A stretch of 64,000 nt of DNA from Sva-07 sp963728355 (GTDB lineage Bacteria > Actinomycetota > Acidimicrobiia > Acidimicrobiales > Ilumatobacteraceae): assembly GCA_963728355.1 (NCBI GenBank), contig CAVSJQ010000007.1:124001-188000 (forward strand), given 5' to 3'. Positions within the stretch are counted from its first letter, which is position 1; each line of letters opens with the position of its first letter. The translations under genes and the position numbers were made by a program. Shown piece by piece: positions 35,571-44,682 of this stretch. The notes beneath the pieces are model-generated. The model did no database searches, had not been told where the DNA came from, and worked only from the letters and a program-made list of their open reading frames with translations.

Positions 35571-36332
35571 TCACACGCGAGTGGGTCGTGAGAACCGGGC
35601 GTCGAGTGGCGCCGCGGCTCTGACGAGGGGAATGCCGGACGGCGCACACAACCCGGTCGCCTCGATGGCGTCGTCGTCGTAGGCGACGAGTGTGGCCTCG
35701 TGGAGCAGCCAGGGCGGGTGGTCGACCGGATGGTGACGCAGGCGTCGGCGGGTGAGCGCGACGGTTCCCCAGCGTGCGGTGAGGAACACGTCGAGGTCGG
35801 TGGGCTCGATCGCCGCGCCGACGTCGATGACGACTCGGGTGGTCGCCGGCGGGTGTGCCGGCCACCGCCGACGGGTGGTCGTGTACGCCCACCGGTCACC
35901 GGATCGTTCGATCGACATGGACGACCACACGTAGGGGAAGCCGATCGTCCATCGGGCGAACGCGACGACAGCGAGTCGAGCGGCATCGAGCGAGAGGAAC
36001 CACACGGCGCGGTTGCCGGCCGAGTCGACGACGTAGGTACGGACGTTCGTCTCGGCGAAATCGGAGAGCCACGGCAGCGGTGGCAGGAACGTGGGGCCGG
36101 CGCCTCGCATCCGGAAGGGGACCAGTGAGACCCACGCATCGCCGTCGAACGTGTCGACCCGCAAGCCGGGCGGCAGCAGTGCCTGCACCTCGGCGGCGGG
36201 GTAGCGCCAGTGCACGAACGCCAGATCGTCCCAGCGGTTGCGCAGCCACGGCCGCCCGGTCGCAGGCGGTCCGATCGCAGACAGCGGCCGTGCCGCAACA
36301 CCGCTCGGTACGCTCGCCACGTGACCAAGCAT
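35571..36332 (-). CDS. DUF2071 (YqjF-like) protein
   Basis: The 253-residue protein has the DUF2071 start (WDDLAFVHWRYPAAEVQALLPPGLRVDTFDGDAWVSLVPF), and the FSLDAARLA-like strand block ends in a complete C-terminus. The family resembles acetoacetate decarboxylase folds but has no proven activity. Start choice is uncertain: ATG 36332 or GTG 36320; both lie over the start of the divergent DUF971 gene, so the two coding regions overlap by up to 12 bp head to head. Confidence 0.75.
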   Translation of the reverse strand: MLGHVASVPSGVAARPLSAIGPPATGRPWLRNRWDDLAFVHWRYPAAEVQALLPPGLRVDTFDGDAWVSLVPFRMRGAGPTFLPPLPWLSDFAETNVRTYVVDSAGNRAVWFLSLDAARLAVVAFARWTIGFPYVWSSMSIERSGDRWAYTTTRRRWPAHPPATTRVVIDVGAAIEPTDLDVFLTARWGTVALTRRRLRHHPVDHPPWLLHEATLVAYDDDAIEATGLCAPSGIPLVRAAAPLDARFSRPTRV

Positions 36333-36644
36333 GACATCGAATCCGTCGAAGTGGACCGTCGGTCGCATGTCGAGGTCCTCTTCGAGGACGGGGTCCGCGT
36401 ACGGTTCGAACTCGGCCCGCTCCGCCTTGCGTGCCCGTGCGCGGACTGCAACGCCAAGCGCACACGCGGTCAGGCCGTCCAGCCGGCCGTCGAACGCGGC
36501 GAGCCGATCACGATCACCGATGCCGAACTCTCCGGTGCATGGGGCCTGAGCCTCGACTGGAGCGACGGCCATTCGACCGGGATCTACGCCTGGGAGAAGC
36601 TGCGGTCATGGGCCGATTCCGGCCAACTGGGCACCGTCCAGTGA
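36321..36644 (+). CDS. DUF971 protein
   Basis: The 107-residue protein shows the DUF971 layout: a VEVLFEDGVRVRFELGPLRLACPCADC start and a GLSLDWSDGHSTGIYAWEKLR end. The central CPCADC cysteines may bind metal. Relatives are associated with iron-sulfur or MoCo enzymes, but function is not set here. GTG 36321 follows TACGCT (36309-36314) by 6 nt, so the mRNA is probably leaderless. It is divergent from and overlaps the DUF2071 gene. Confidence 0.8.
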   Translation: MTKHDIESVEVDRRSHVEVLFEDGVRVRFELGPLRLACPCADCNAKRTRGQAVQPAVERGEPITITDAELSGAWGLSLDWSDGHSTGIYAWEKLRSWADSGQLGTVQ

Positions 36645-36714
36645 GCCTCGTGAACGCTCGATGACCATGCCCGGTCGCCGAGTTTCGCGGTCTGCCGGCG
36701 GGTAGTTTCGCCGG

Positions 36715-38343
36715 GTGCCAGCCACTGACGTCGTGATGGGTCACGGGCCCGTGACCGCATCGTCGCGCCGCCCGTCGGTCCTGGTGATCGTCGGGCTCGT
36801 TGCGATCGTGACGGCGTTCATCGGCATCGGGGCATTGCATGCCCTGCAGCAGCCACCATTCTGGCCCACCGACGAGACGGCGCACGTCGGATACGCCCAA
36901 GAGGTCGCCTCGTTGCGGTTGCCGGAGATCCGCGAGTTCCCCGAGGTGCCCGTCGAGGCCCGGCAGTGGCAGGCGGAACGCTCGACGGCGAACGACACCC
37001 GGTACCGCGGCGTGTGGGTCGCCAACCATCCGCCGCTCCACTACGCCGCCGTGGCGCCACTGATCTGGATCAGCCGAGCCACCGGTGCAGCCGACGGTGG
37101 CCTCGTCATGATGCGGTTCGCCAACGTGGCGTTCGCCGCCGTGGGCGTCGTGTTCACGTTCCTGCTGGCGTCGGAGCTGACGCGTCGCAACCACCGGCTC
37201 GCACTCCTCGCTGCGGCACTTGCTGCGCTGGTCCCGCAGGGTCACGCCGTCTTCTCCCAAGGGCTCAACGACGGGCTGGGATTTGCCGCCGCCACGGCAG
37301 TCGTCTGGGCGGGCGCCAGATCTCTGCGACGGATCGATGCACTGAGCAGGCGTGATCTCGCACTCCTGGCAGCGACCGCCGCCATCGCCTTCGGCGCACG
37401 GGCCGCCACGATGCTGCTCGCCGTCGCGGTGGTCGGTGTCGTGGCGCTGCGCGCATTCACTCGCCCCGCACCGTCGGCGGGTGAGCAGGGGCGACGCGCG
37501 GCGCGCATCGCCGTGATCGCTCTGGCACCAGCGTTCGTCCTGTTCGGCTGGTTCTACGTCCGCAACATCGTGCTGTACGGCGACATCGGAGCGTCGCAGT
37601 ACCTGCTCGAGATGTTCCGGCGCGAGCGCCAGGGCTCGCTGTTCGACCAGGTCGTGAGATGGTCGATGTGGTCGAACGTCTATGAGGGGCTGATGTCGCC
37701 CACGACGAGGCGTCGCATCGTGCCGCCCGGCTCGGCACTGGTCACTCTCGTGGGAACGATCGGGGTCGGCATCGTCTTCGTCACCGGCCGGATCGGTAGC
37801 GGTGGCGATCCGCCGACCGCCGATGCATCCGTGCGCCCTGACCGGATGCAGGAGGCACACACCCTGCGCTGGCAGCTCGCGCTCGGGCTGGTGTCCATCG
37901 GGCTGATCGCCCTGACGATCGCCCAGCACGTCAGTGGCGGCGGAAATGCACACGCTCGCTATGCGATGCCGGCGATCGGCGTGGCGGCCGTGTTGCTGGT
38001 GATCGGCATGGAGCGCATCTGGTCTCGGTGGGCGCCGCTGGCGCTCGTCGTGATCGCCGGTTGGTGGGCGCTGCTCAACCTGCCGGTCGACGTCGACCCG
38101 CGGACGCTGCGCCGCAGTCGCGACGACGGCCAGCTCGCGCCGCTCCCGCTGCGGGCACTACCGCTGAGCGACGGCTGGCGTACTGCCGCCGGCGTCCTGA
38201 TCGCGATCGGTGTGGTGGTCGCTGCCGGGGTGCTCGTCGCGGCCCTGCGCTCGGACGCCCGCCCGGTGCCCGGAGCGGACGCCTCGGAACCGACGGCACC
38301 CCAGCCCCAGGGCGGCGGTGAACTGGTCGACGCCCGGCCGTAG
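36715..38343 (+). CDS. polytopic GT-C-like membrane protein (DUF2142-type glycosyltransferase)
   Basis: The 542-residue protein has about 11 membrane helices. The first extracytoplasmic loop holds an acidic pair (PPFWPTDETAHVGYA), the usual catalytic position of GT-C lipid-linked sugar transferases, and a WVANHPPLHYAAVAPL motif typical of DUF2142/PMT-like enzymes. It likely transfers a sugar from a polyprenyl phosphate donor outside the membrane. TAGTTT (36703-36708) is 6 nt before GTG 36715. The acceptor is unknown. The C-terminal tail is disordered. Confidence 0.7.
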   Translation: MPATDVVMGHGPVTASSRRPSVLVIVGLVAIVTAFIGIGALHALQQPPFWPTDETAHVGYAQEVASLRLPEIREFPEVPVEARQWQAERSTANDTRYRGVWVANHPPLHYAAVAPLIWISRATGAADGGLVMMRFANVAFAAVGVVFTFLLASELTRRNHRLALLAAALAALVPQGHAVFSQGLNDGLGFAAATAVVWAGARSLRRIDALSRRDLALLAATAAIAFGARAATMLLAVAVVGVVALRAFTRPAPSAGEQGRRAARIAVIALAPAFVLFGWFYVRNIVLYGDIGASQYLLEMFRRERQGSLFDQVVRWSMWSNVYEGLMSPTTRRRIVPPGSALVTLVGTIGVGIVFVTGRIGSGGDPPTADASVRPDRMQEAHTLRWQLALGLVSIGLIALTIAQHVSGGGNAHARYAMPAIGVAAVLLVIGMERIWSRWAPLALVVIAGWWALLNLPVDVDPRTLRRSRDDGQLAPLPLRALPLSDGWRTAAGVLIAIGVVVAAGVLVAALRSDARPVPGADASEPTAPQPQGGGELVDARP

Positions 38344-38388
38344 ACCGATGCCGCAGGGCGCTGCTGCAACCGGCGAGAGTGACGGTCG

Positions 38389-39426
38389 TCAGCCCAGTAC
38401 CAGCTCGGCGAAGGTCGGCAGTGCCATCGCCGGGCCACTGACGAGGAACTCGGTGATGCAGGTCTCTCGCCACGCGTCGAGCTCGTCGCGGATCTTGTCG
38501 GGTGGCCCCACCAGTGCGACGTCTTCGACCATGGCCAGGGGAATGGCGGCGGCGGCTTCGGCCTTCTTGCCGTCGAGGTAGAGCGCCTGGACCTTGTCGG
38601 CGACGTCGCCGTAGCCCATCCTGGCGAACACCTCGTAGTGGAAGTTGGCGCCCTTGGCGCCCATGCCGCCGGCGTAGAGGGCGAGGAACGGACGGATCAG
38701 GTCGGCGCACTTCTCGACATCGTCGCCAGGGATGATCATCGCCGTCGCCGTCACCTGGAAGCGGTCCTTCTTGGTCGGATCGCCCGAGGCGTCGAAGCCC
38801 TGCTGGAGGCAGTCGCGATAGAAGGCGTCCTCCTTCGGCGAGAAGAAGAGCGGCAGCCAACCGTCGCAGATCTCGGCGGACAGTGCGACGTTCTTCGGGC
38901 CCTCCGCAGCGAGGTAGATCGGGATGTCGTTGCGCAGCGGGTGCACGGTCGACTTCAGCGGCTTGCCCAGTTCGGTGCCGCCCTGGAACGGCAGGTCGTA
39001 GAACTCGCCATGGAACTCCACCGGCTGCTCGCGCGCAACGATCGAGCGCACGACCTCGACGTACTCGCGGGTCCGGGCCAATGGCTTCGGATACGGCTGG
39101 CCGTACCATCCCTCGACCACCTGGGGGCCCGAGGCGCCGAGCCCGAGGATGAAGCGCCCGTTCGACAGGTGGTCCATCGTGATCGCCGCCATCGCCGTCG
39201 CGGCCGGTGTTCTCGCCGACATCTGCATGATGGCGGTTCCGAGTTGCAGGGTGCGGGTCGAGGCACCCCACCACGCGAGCGGCGTCAGTGCGTCGGATCC
39301 GTAGGCCTCGGCGGTCCAGACGGAGTTGAATCCCAGGCGTTCGGCCTCCTGTACCGCCTCGAGCGCCCCGGCCGGCGGACCTGCGGACCAGTAGCCGGTG
39401 TTGTAGCCGAGCGTGATGTCTCCCAT
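38389..39426 (-). CDS. LLM-class F420-dependent oxidoreductase
   Basis: The 345-residue TIM-barrel protein belongs to the luciferase-like monooxygenase class with typical strands (ITLGYNTGYWSAG, VWTAEAYGSDALTPLAW, LGLGASGPQVVEGWYG, IPIYLAAEGPKN). Actinobacterial members usually use coenzyme F420 to oxidise or reduce alcohols and ketones; the substrate is unknown. TACCGT (39433-39438) ends 6 nt before ATG 39426. It is divergent from arfB. Confidence 0.85.
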   Translation of the reverse strand: MGDITLGYNTGYWSAGPPAGALEAVQEAERLGFNSVWTAEAYGSDALTPLAWWGASTRTLQLGTAIMQMSARTPAATAMAAITMDHLSNGRFILGLGASGPQVVEGWYGQPYPKPLARTREYVEVVRSIVAREQPVEFHGEFYDLPFQGGTELGKPLKSTVHPLRNDIPIYLAAEGPKNVALSAEICDGWLPLFFSPKEDAFYRDCLQQGFDASGDPTKKDRFQVTATAMIIPGDDVEKCADLIRPFLALYAGGMGAKGANFHYEVFARMGYGDVADKVQALYLDGKKAEAAAAIPLAMVEDVALVGPPDKIRDELDAWRETCITEFLVSGPAMALPTFAELVLG

Positions 39427-39471
39427 GGCGTCACGGTATTCGACGCGCGCTCCACGGGGCATGCTGGGGGA

Positions 39472-39894
39472 GTGGGAGCAGCCGATGATCGCCTGGTGGT
39501 GACCGACAGCGTGCGCATCCCTCGGCACGAACTGGTCACGACGTTCAGCGCATCGGGAGGTCCCGGAGGCCAGCACGCCAACAAGGCGGCGACCCGAGCG
39601 GAACTCTCCTTCGACGTCGAGACCTCGTCAGCGTTCTCGGATGCGCAGCGAGCGCGCGTGCGGACGAAGCTCGGTGCGGTGGTCCGCGTCGTCGCCGACG
39701 ACGAACGCTCACAGTTGCGCAACCGCGCGCTCGCCGAGGAACGTCTCGCTGCCAAGTTGCGCGAGGCGTTGCACGTGCCGCGCCGTCGGCGCGCGACCAC
39801 GCCGACACGGGGGGCGCAACGTCGCCGGATCGAGGCGAAGAAGCAGCGTGGCGAGATCAAGCGCCATCGTCGACCGCCCTCGCTCGACGACTGA
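39472..39894 (+). CDS. arfB: alternative ribosome-rescue factor / peptidyl-tRNA hydrolase
   Basis: The 140-residue protein has the class-I release factor GGQ motif (GGPGGQHANK, Gly32-Gly33-Gln34) without the codon-recognition domain. A basic C-terminal tail (KKQRGEIKRHRRPP) enters the empty mRNA channel of stalled ribosomes, as in ArfB/YaeJ. It releases nascent chains from stalled ribosomes. GTG 39472 is used because the fold begins there. A tandem repeat with terminator hairpins follows. Confidence 0.9.
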   Translation: MGAADDRLVVTDSVRIPRHELVTTFSASGGPGGQHANKAATRAELSFDVETSSAFSDAQRARVRTKLGAVVRVVADDERSQLRNRALAEERLAAKLREALHVPRRRRATTPTRGAQRRRIEAKKQRGEIKRHRRPPSLDD

Positions 39895-39949
39895 CCACGC
39901 CTGTGCCCGTCGTCGCTCGCTGTCCGACCGTCCAGGCGATGAGCCAACC

Positions 39950-39967
39950 GCCCGAATCCGGGCTTTT
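39950..39967 (+). terminator. intrinsic terminator in repeat copy 1
   Basis: GCCCG and CGGGC form a 5-bp stem around AATC and are followed by TTTT. Outer arms GCGATGAGC (39936-39944) and GCTCATCGC (39969-39977) can extend pairing. It lies 55 bp after the arfB stop and would end its transcript. Confidence 0.55.
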
Positions 39968-40010
39968 CGCTCATCGCTCGCAGTTCGACCGGCCAGGTGA
40001 TGAGCCAACT

Positions 40011-40028
40011 GCCCAGGTCCGGGCTTTT
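40011..40028 (+). terminator. intrinsic terminator in repeat copy 2
   Basis: This is the repeat of the previous hairpin: GCCC and GGGC stem around AGGTCC, followed by TTTT, with outer GATGAGC/GCTCATC arms. As seen from the P450 side, the A-run and outer arms could serve minus-strand termination too. Confidence 0.5.
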
Positions 40029-40061
40029 CGCTCATCGCTCGCGGTCGACCGGGGTGATGGG

Positions 40062-41309
40062 TCAGGTCGGGGTGAAGGTGACGGGGAGGTGGGCCGGGCC
40101 GAAGATGGCGGTGGTCGAGGGCTTCCACTCGATCGCACCGTCGACGGCGAGGTCGGGTAGCCGCTGCGCGAGGATCGGCAACGCCTCGTGCAGTTCGGCT
40201 CGCGCCAGTGCAGCACCGAGGCAGTAGTGGATCCCGGAACCGAACGTCAGCTGCGGTTGGCCGGACGGTTCCCGGGTGATGTCGAACGTGCCGGGGCCGT
40301 CGAAGACGCTGGCATCGCGGTTGGCCATCGCCAGCGAGGTGACCACCACCGTGCCCGCCGGGAACAGCACATCGCGGTACACGATGTCCTCGCTGGCGAA
40401 CCGCGCGGTACCGCGCACCGCACCGAAGTAGCGCATGATCTCCTCGACGGCTCGCGGCGCGATGGTGGGATCGTCGGCGAGCAACTTCCACTGGGCCGGG
40501 TACTCGGCGAGCAGCCCGACGGCGCAACCGAGTTGGTTGCGGGTCGTGTCCGTGCCGCCCACGATGACGGCGTCGACCATCATCACCAGCTCGTCGGTGC
40601 TGAGGCGATCGCCCGCTTCCTCGGCGGCGATGAGATCGGTGATCAGGTCGTCTCGGGGATCGTTGCGCCGGTCGGCGATCAGGCCGCGCGAATACTCGTC
40701 GAGTTCTGCACGGGCTCGCTTGATCACGTCGAGTTCGTCCAGCACGTTGCCGTTGAAGATGCGCAACACGTCCTCCGCCCAGCGCGAGAACAGCTGCCAG
40801 TCCTCGCGAGGTGCGCCGAGCAACTCGCAGATGATGGGGATCGGGTAGGGCTCGCAGATGTCGACGGCGATGTCGGCGCGTCCGGTCGGAGCGACGTGGT
40901 CGACGAGGTCGTTCACCACCTCTCGCATGAACGGCCGCAGCCGGTCGGCGGAGCGGGGGGAGAACGACTTCGCGACCAGCCGGCGCAGCCGTGTGTGCGT
41001 GTCGCCCTCGGCCGACAGGATCGATACCCGACGATTGTCGAGGAACTCGGGGTCGGTGATGCCCATCATCTCGGGGATCTTCGAGGTGGCGCTGTGCCAG
41101 CGCTTGTCGCGCAGCACGGCCACCACATCTGCGTACTGCAGGATCGAGTAGCCGATGGCATTGCGGACGATCCAGTGATCCTCGGCCAACGACGAGACGA
41201 GCGCATGTCGCTCGGCGTCAGTCAGAGCGGGATCGTCGATCGACGGCAGGTCGAGCGCCGACGCGCTGGTCGATGCGCTGGTCGATGCGCTGGTCGGCTC
41301 GGGGCTCAT
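40062..41309 (-). CDS. cytochrome P450
   Basis: The 415-residue protein has the heme-binding loop FGSGIHYCLG (Cys363) and the I-helix oxygen motif (VIVGGTDTTRNQ). The ExxR pair of the K helix is less regular (VEEIMRYFGAVR). It is a bacterial monooxygenase of unknown substrate; no ferredoxin gene is adjacent. TACGGT (41316-41321) is 6 nt before ATG 41309. The N-terminus contains a small 12-bp triplicate repeat (41263-41298, GCGCTGGTCGAT) encoding Ser/Thr/Ala repeats, likely a slippage tract. Confidence 0.9.
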   Translation of the reverse strand: MSPEPTSASTSASTSASALDLPSIDDPALTDAERHALVSSLAEDHWIVRNAIGYSILQYADVVAVLRDKRWHSATSKIPEMMGITDPEFLDNRRVSILSAEGDTHTRLRRLVAKSFSPRSADRLRPFMREVVNDLVDHVAPTGRADIAVDICEPYPIPIICELLGAPREDWQLFSRWAEDVLRIFNGNVLDELDVIKRARAELDEYSRGLIADRRNDPRDDLITDLIAAEEAGDRLSTDELVMMVDAVIVGGTDTTRNQLGCAVGLLAEYPAQWKLLADDPTIAPRAVEEIMRYFGAVRGTARFASEDIVYRDVLFPAGTVVVTSLAMANRDASVFDGPGTFDITREPSGQPQLTFGSGIHYCLGAALARAELHEALPILAQRLPDLAVDGAIEWKPSTTAIFGPAHLPVTFTPT

Positions 41310-41350
41310 CGGCACACCGTACGGGATGTTTCGCAGTGGAACCGAGGCGT

Positions 41351-42496
41351 TCAGCCCGCTGCGAGGGCGTCGATCGCCGGCGCGCCGAGCGACTCCGCCA
41401 CGATCGCGTTCGCATAGGCACCGGCGACGGTGTTCAGGCCGTGTGCGATCGCCGGATCCCGTCGTGCCGCACCGATCGCGCCGTGGACCGCCACCTCGAG
41501 CAGGTAGGGAAGTGTTGCATTGGTCAATGCGTACGTGCTGGTGTGCGGCACGGCGCCGGGCATGTTGCCGACGGCGTAGTGCACGACGTCGTGTTCGACG
41601 TAGGTCGGATCCTCGTGGGTCGTCTCCCTGGTCGTGGCGATACAGCCGCCCTGGTCGACGGCGACGTCGACGATCACGGCACGGGGCTTCATCGCCCGCA
41701 CCATGTCGTCGCTGACGACGACGGGTGCGCGGCCACCAGCGACCAGCACAGCGCCGATCACGAGGTCGGCGTCGGCCAGCGCGCGTTCGATCGCTCCACG
41801 GTTGGACGCCGCGGTCATGATCCGGCCGCGATGGATCTGGTCGACGAACCGCAGTCGGTCGAGGTTCTTGTCGATCAGCACGACCTCGGCTTCCATGCCG
41901 GCCGCGATCCATGCCGAGTTCCAGCCGACGTTGCCGGCACCGAGGACGACCACCTTGGCAGGACGGACGCCCGGCGCCCCACCCATCAGGACGCCACGCC
42001 CGCCGTTGTGGCGCTCGAGGAAGTGGGCGCCCATCTGGGGAGCGAGGCGTCCCGCGACCTCGCTCATCGGCGCCAGCAGCGGCAACGAGCCGTCAGCGGA
42101 CTGCACCGTCTCGTACGCCACCGCCGTCGTGCGGGCGGCGATCAGGGCGTCGCCGACGGCGGGGTACGCAGCGAGGTGGAGGTAGGTGAACAGCGTCAGG
42201 TCGTGTCGGAGAAATCCGAACTCTTCGGGCTTGGGCTCCTTGACCTTGACCACCATGTCCTGTGCCCAGGCGTCGGCGGCGGTCGGCACGATGTCGGCGC
42301 CGGCGGCCACGTAGTCGGCATCGGTGATCGATGCGCCCTCTCCCGCACCGGTCTCGACGAGGACCTCCACGCCGAACCGTTCCAGTTCACGCACGCCGTC
42401 GGGGGTCATGGCCACGCGGTGTTCGGCGGTCTTCACCTCGCGAGGGACACCGACGGTGCGGATGACGGGTTCTGCTGCGGCCATGGTGCTCATCAT
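41351..42496 (-). CDS. ald: alanine dehydrogenase
   Basis: The 381-residue enzyme interconverts alanine and pyruvate plus ammonia with NAD. It shows the GVPREVKTAEHRVAMTP start with the substrate-binding basic residues, a KVKEPKPEEF motif, the NAD glycine motif VLGAGNVG, and a YAVGNMPGAVPHTSTYAL active-site loop. Length is slightly longer than the usual 371 residues. Two ATG codons at 42496 and 42493 and one at 42484 make the start uncertain. No TAnnnT box was found. Confidence 0.9.
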   Translation of the reverse strand: MMSTMAAAEPVIRTVGVPREVKTAEHRVAMTPDGVRELERFGVEVLVETGAGEGASITDADYVAAGADIVPTAADAWAQDMVVKVKEPKPEEFGFLRHDLTLFTYLHLAAYPAVGDALIAARTTAVAYETVQSADGSLPLLAPMSEVAGRLAPQMGAHFLERHNGGRGVLMGGAPGVRPAKVVVLGAGNVGWNSAWIAAGMEAEVVLIDKNLDRLRFVDQIHRGRIMTAASNRGAIERALADADLVIGAVLVAGGRAPVVVSDDMVRAMKPRAVIVDVAVDQGGCIATTRETTHEDPTYVEHDVVHYAVGNMPGAVPHTSTYALTNATLPYLLEVAVHGAIGAARRDPAIAHGLNTVAGAYANAIVAESLGAPAIDALAAG

Positions 42497-42560
42497 GCCT
42501 GATCGATCGTGGCCGAGATTGCAACCACCACCGAGCGCGAACCACTACCGTCGTGCGGAG

Positions 42561-43484
42561 ATGACGAACACTGAAGCACCTCGAATCCACCTCGGCCCGT
42601 CCGGCGGACCCCAGTGGCTCGCCGATGCCGTGATCGCGGGCGGTGGCGAACTGGTGGGCGCGGGCGACGCGCAGGCGATCGTGTGGGCTGACGCCCGCGC
42701 GGTGGAGGCACTGCGGGCGACGCTCGACGATGCCGATCACATCCGGTGGGTGCAGTTGCCGTTCGCCGGCATCGAGAACTTCGTGGAGCACCTCGATCAC
42801 GACCGGACGTGGACGTGCGGGAAGGGCGTCTATGCCGAGCCGGTTGCGGAGATGGCGCTGGCGCTGGGCCTCGCCGGGCTCCGCCACGTCGGCGCGTACG
42901 CCCGGGCCACCGAGTGGTCGGACCCGCACGGACGCAACCTGCTCGACCGGCGGGTCACCATCCTCGGAGGCGGTGGGATCACCGAGTCGCTCGTGCGTCT
43001 CCTACAGCCGTGGCACTGTGACATCACGGTGGTTCGCAACCATGCCGAGCCGATGGAGGGCGTCGACGAGGTGCTCGAGGCCGATCGGTTCGCCGACGCA
43101 CTTCCCGGCGCCGACCTGGTCGTGCTCGCGCTCGCACTCACCCCGGAGACCGAGGGCATGTTCAGCTCGGACGAATTCAGCCTGATGGAGGAGCATGCGT
43201 GGTTGGTCAACGTCGCGCGCGGCCGCCATGTCGTCACCGATGACCTCGTCGACGCACTGCGCACCGGGGTGATCGGCGGCGCGGCGCTCGACGTCACCGA
43301 TCCCGAACCGCTGCCTGCGGGACATCCGCTGTGGTCGCTGCCGAACTGCATCATCACACCCCATGTCGGTAACACCCCGGAGATGGCGAAGCCGCTCCTC
43401 GCTCAGCGCGTCACCGAGAACGTCCGGCGCTTCGCCCGGGGCGAGGAACTGATCGGCCTCGTCGACGTCGATGCCGGCTACTGA
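42561..43484 (+). CDS. D-isomer 2-hydroxyacid dehydrogenase
   Basis: The 307-residue protein has the NAD-binding domain (VTILGGGGITESL), an active-site Arg in NVARGRHVV, and a late histidine in ITPHVGNTP; Glu in DVTDPEPLP completes the catalytic set. It should reduce a 2-oxo acid to the D-2-hydroxy acid or the reverse; substrate unknown. TACCGT (42546-42551) ends 9 nt before ATG 42561. It is divergent from ald. Confidence 0.9.
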   Translation: MTNTEAPRIHLGPSGGPQWLADAVIAGGGELVGAGDAQAIVWADARAVEALRATLDDADHIRWVQLPFAGIENFVEHLDHDRTWTCGKGVYAEPVAEMALALGLAGLRHVGAYARATEWSDPHGRNLLDRRVTILGGGGITESLVRLLQPWHCDITVVRNHAEPMEGVDEVLEADRFADALPGADLVVLALALTPETEGMFSSDEFSLMEEHAWLVNVARGRHVVTDDLVDALRTGVIGGAALDVTDPEPLPAGHPLWSLPNCIITPHVGNTPEMAKPLLAQRVTENVRRFARGEELIGLVDVDAGY

Positions 43485-43563
43485 TCGACGCATCCGACAT
43501 CGCTTGGCTCCCGACACTCCCGACGGGACGGACACGTATTCAGCCCGTAGCGTGTGAACGATC

Positions 43564-44205
43564 GTGGCCGGACCGACGCACTACGACACGCTGCGCATCG
43601 CGCCGTCCGCCTCGACAGCGGAGATCCGCGACGCATATCGCCGGCTGGCACGCGAGCACCATCCCGATCATCGCGCCGCCTCGGGGTCAGCAGCGGGATC
43701 GGTGTCCATGCCGGCGATCAACGAGGCGTACCGGGTACTCGGCGATCCGGCCAGGCGGGCGGTCTACGACGCCGGGTTGCGCACAGCATCCAACCGCGAA
43801 CCTGGCGGATCGAACTCGACCGTCACGGGAACCGCCGGACCAGGGACCGGTACGCCGGTCGCTCCGATGCATCCGAGCCATGTCGGTCCGGCACGCTTCC
43901 CGTGGCGCAGCATGCTCGTCCTCGCGTTCGTCGGCATCGTGGGCGTCGTCGTGCTCGCGCAGTTCACCGAACCGGGAGTGCCGCCGGGCCCCGACGGGAT
44001 CTTCCGGGTGGGCGAGTGTGCGGAGGTGCTGCCGGACACGTCGGTACGCGAGGTGGCGTGCACCGGTGACCCCTCCGTCGACCTCGTCGTCGAGGCATTC
44101 GTCCCGTTCGAGGGACGGTGCCCCGGCGGGACGACGCCGTACCGGGACCGGCAGGGCATGGGCATCGCCTGCCTCGCCGACCCGAGCCCGACGGCCGTCG
44201 GCTGA
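43564..44205 (+). CDS. J-domain (DnaJ-like) membrane protein
   Basis: The 213-residue protein has a full N-terminal J domain (residues 5-73, HPD at 33-35) that would stimulate an Hsp70. A Gly/Thr/Pro linker follows, then one membrane helix at about 117-136 (MLVLAFVGIVGVVVLAQF), and an extracytoplasmic C-terminal domain with cysteines. This layout would place the J domain in the cytoplasm at the membrane. GTG 43564 follows TAGCGT (43548-43553) by 10 nt. It lies directly upstream of tRNA-Val. Confidence 0.8.
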   Translation: MAGPTHYDTLRIAPSASTAEIRDAYRRLAREHHPDHRAASGSAAGSVSMPAINEAYRVLGDPARRAVYDAGLRTASNREPGGSNSTVTGTAGPGTGTPVAPMHPSHVGPARFPWRSMLVLAFVGIVGVVVLAQFTEPGVPPGPDGIFRVGECAEVLPDTSVREVACTGDPSVDLVVEAFVPFEGRCPGGTTPYRDRQGMGIACLADPSPTAVG

Positions 44206-44405
44206 ACTCCTCTCCGGTCAGGGCCCGGCCGTCGCCACGACGCTTGCGAGTCGGCGTTCGGCGTCCACGGCCAGCACGGGTGCCTTCACCGCGAGGATCG
44301 TGGATGCCAGTGCCACGTCGAAGACCCGATTCCCGGAACTCGCCCGATTTCGTCGTCGAGCGGTCCTGAACGGCCGGCGCGCTGCTAGCTTGTGGCTTCC
44401 CGTTC

Positions 44406-44478
44406 GGGCGATTAGCTCAGTTGGAAGAGCGCCACGTTCACACCGTGGAGGTCGGGAGATCGAGACTCCCATCGCCCA
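44406..44478 (+). tRNA. tRNA-Val(CAC)
   Basis: All arms fold: acceptor GGGCGAT/ATCGCCC, D stem with AGCTCAGTTGGAAGAGC, anticodon stem CCACG/CGTGG with loop TTCACAC (anticodon CAC), and T stem GGGAG/CTCCC. The T-loop reads ATCGAGA, so position 54 is A instead of the nearly universal T. The 3' CCA is not encoded. It starts 200 bp after the J-domain gene. Confidence 0.9.
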
Positions 44479-44682
44479 CCCTATACGTACTGGTCAGAGG
44501 CCATATCGCTCGACCGGGCCGGTCGCGAATCTCCGCCAGGTGCACACCAGGTGCACGGGATTTCTCACCATCAATCGTGACGCACCGCCATGCAAAGGAT
44601 GCCGCGGCACGAGTCGACACCAGCCATCACGTCGTGACTCGGTGTTGTCGGCGTGCTGGGGCGCCTCGTCGACTGCGGCCGG
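44479..44682. other. 204-bp intergenic stretch after tRNA-Val
   Basis: No gene, integrase, or repeated tRNA end was found. A short direct repeat GGTGCAC lies near 44538-44555. The composition is slightly less GC-rich than the neighbours. It marks the start of an accessory region with decayed genes. Confidence 0.4.

Larger units (their letters stand above)
39914..40060. repeat. 61-bp tandem repeat, about 2.4 copies
   Basis: Copies begin at 39914, 39975 and 40036 with the same CGCTCGC start, an exact period of 61 bp; the third copy is partial and more diverged. Each full copy contains a GATGAGC arm and a GCTCATC arm, plus an inner terminator-like hairpin. It lies between the convergent arfB and P450 genes. 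Duplication of a terminator module by slippage is the simplest reading. Confidence 0.7.
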
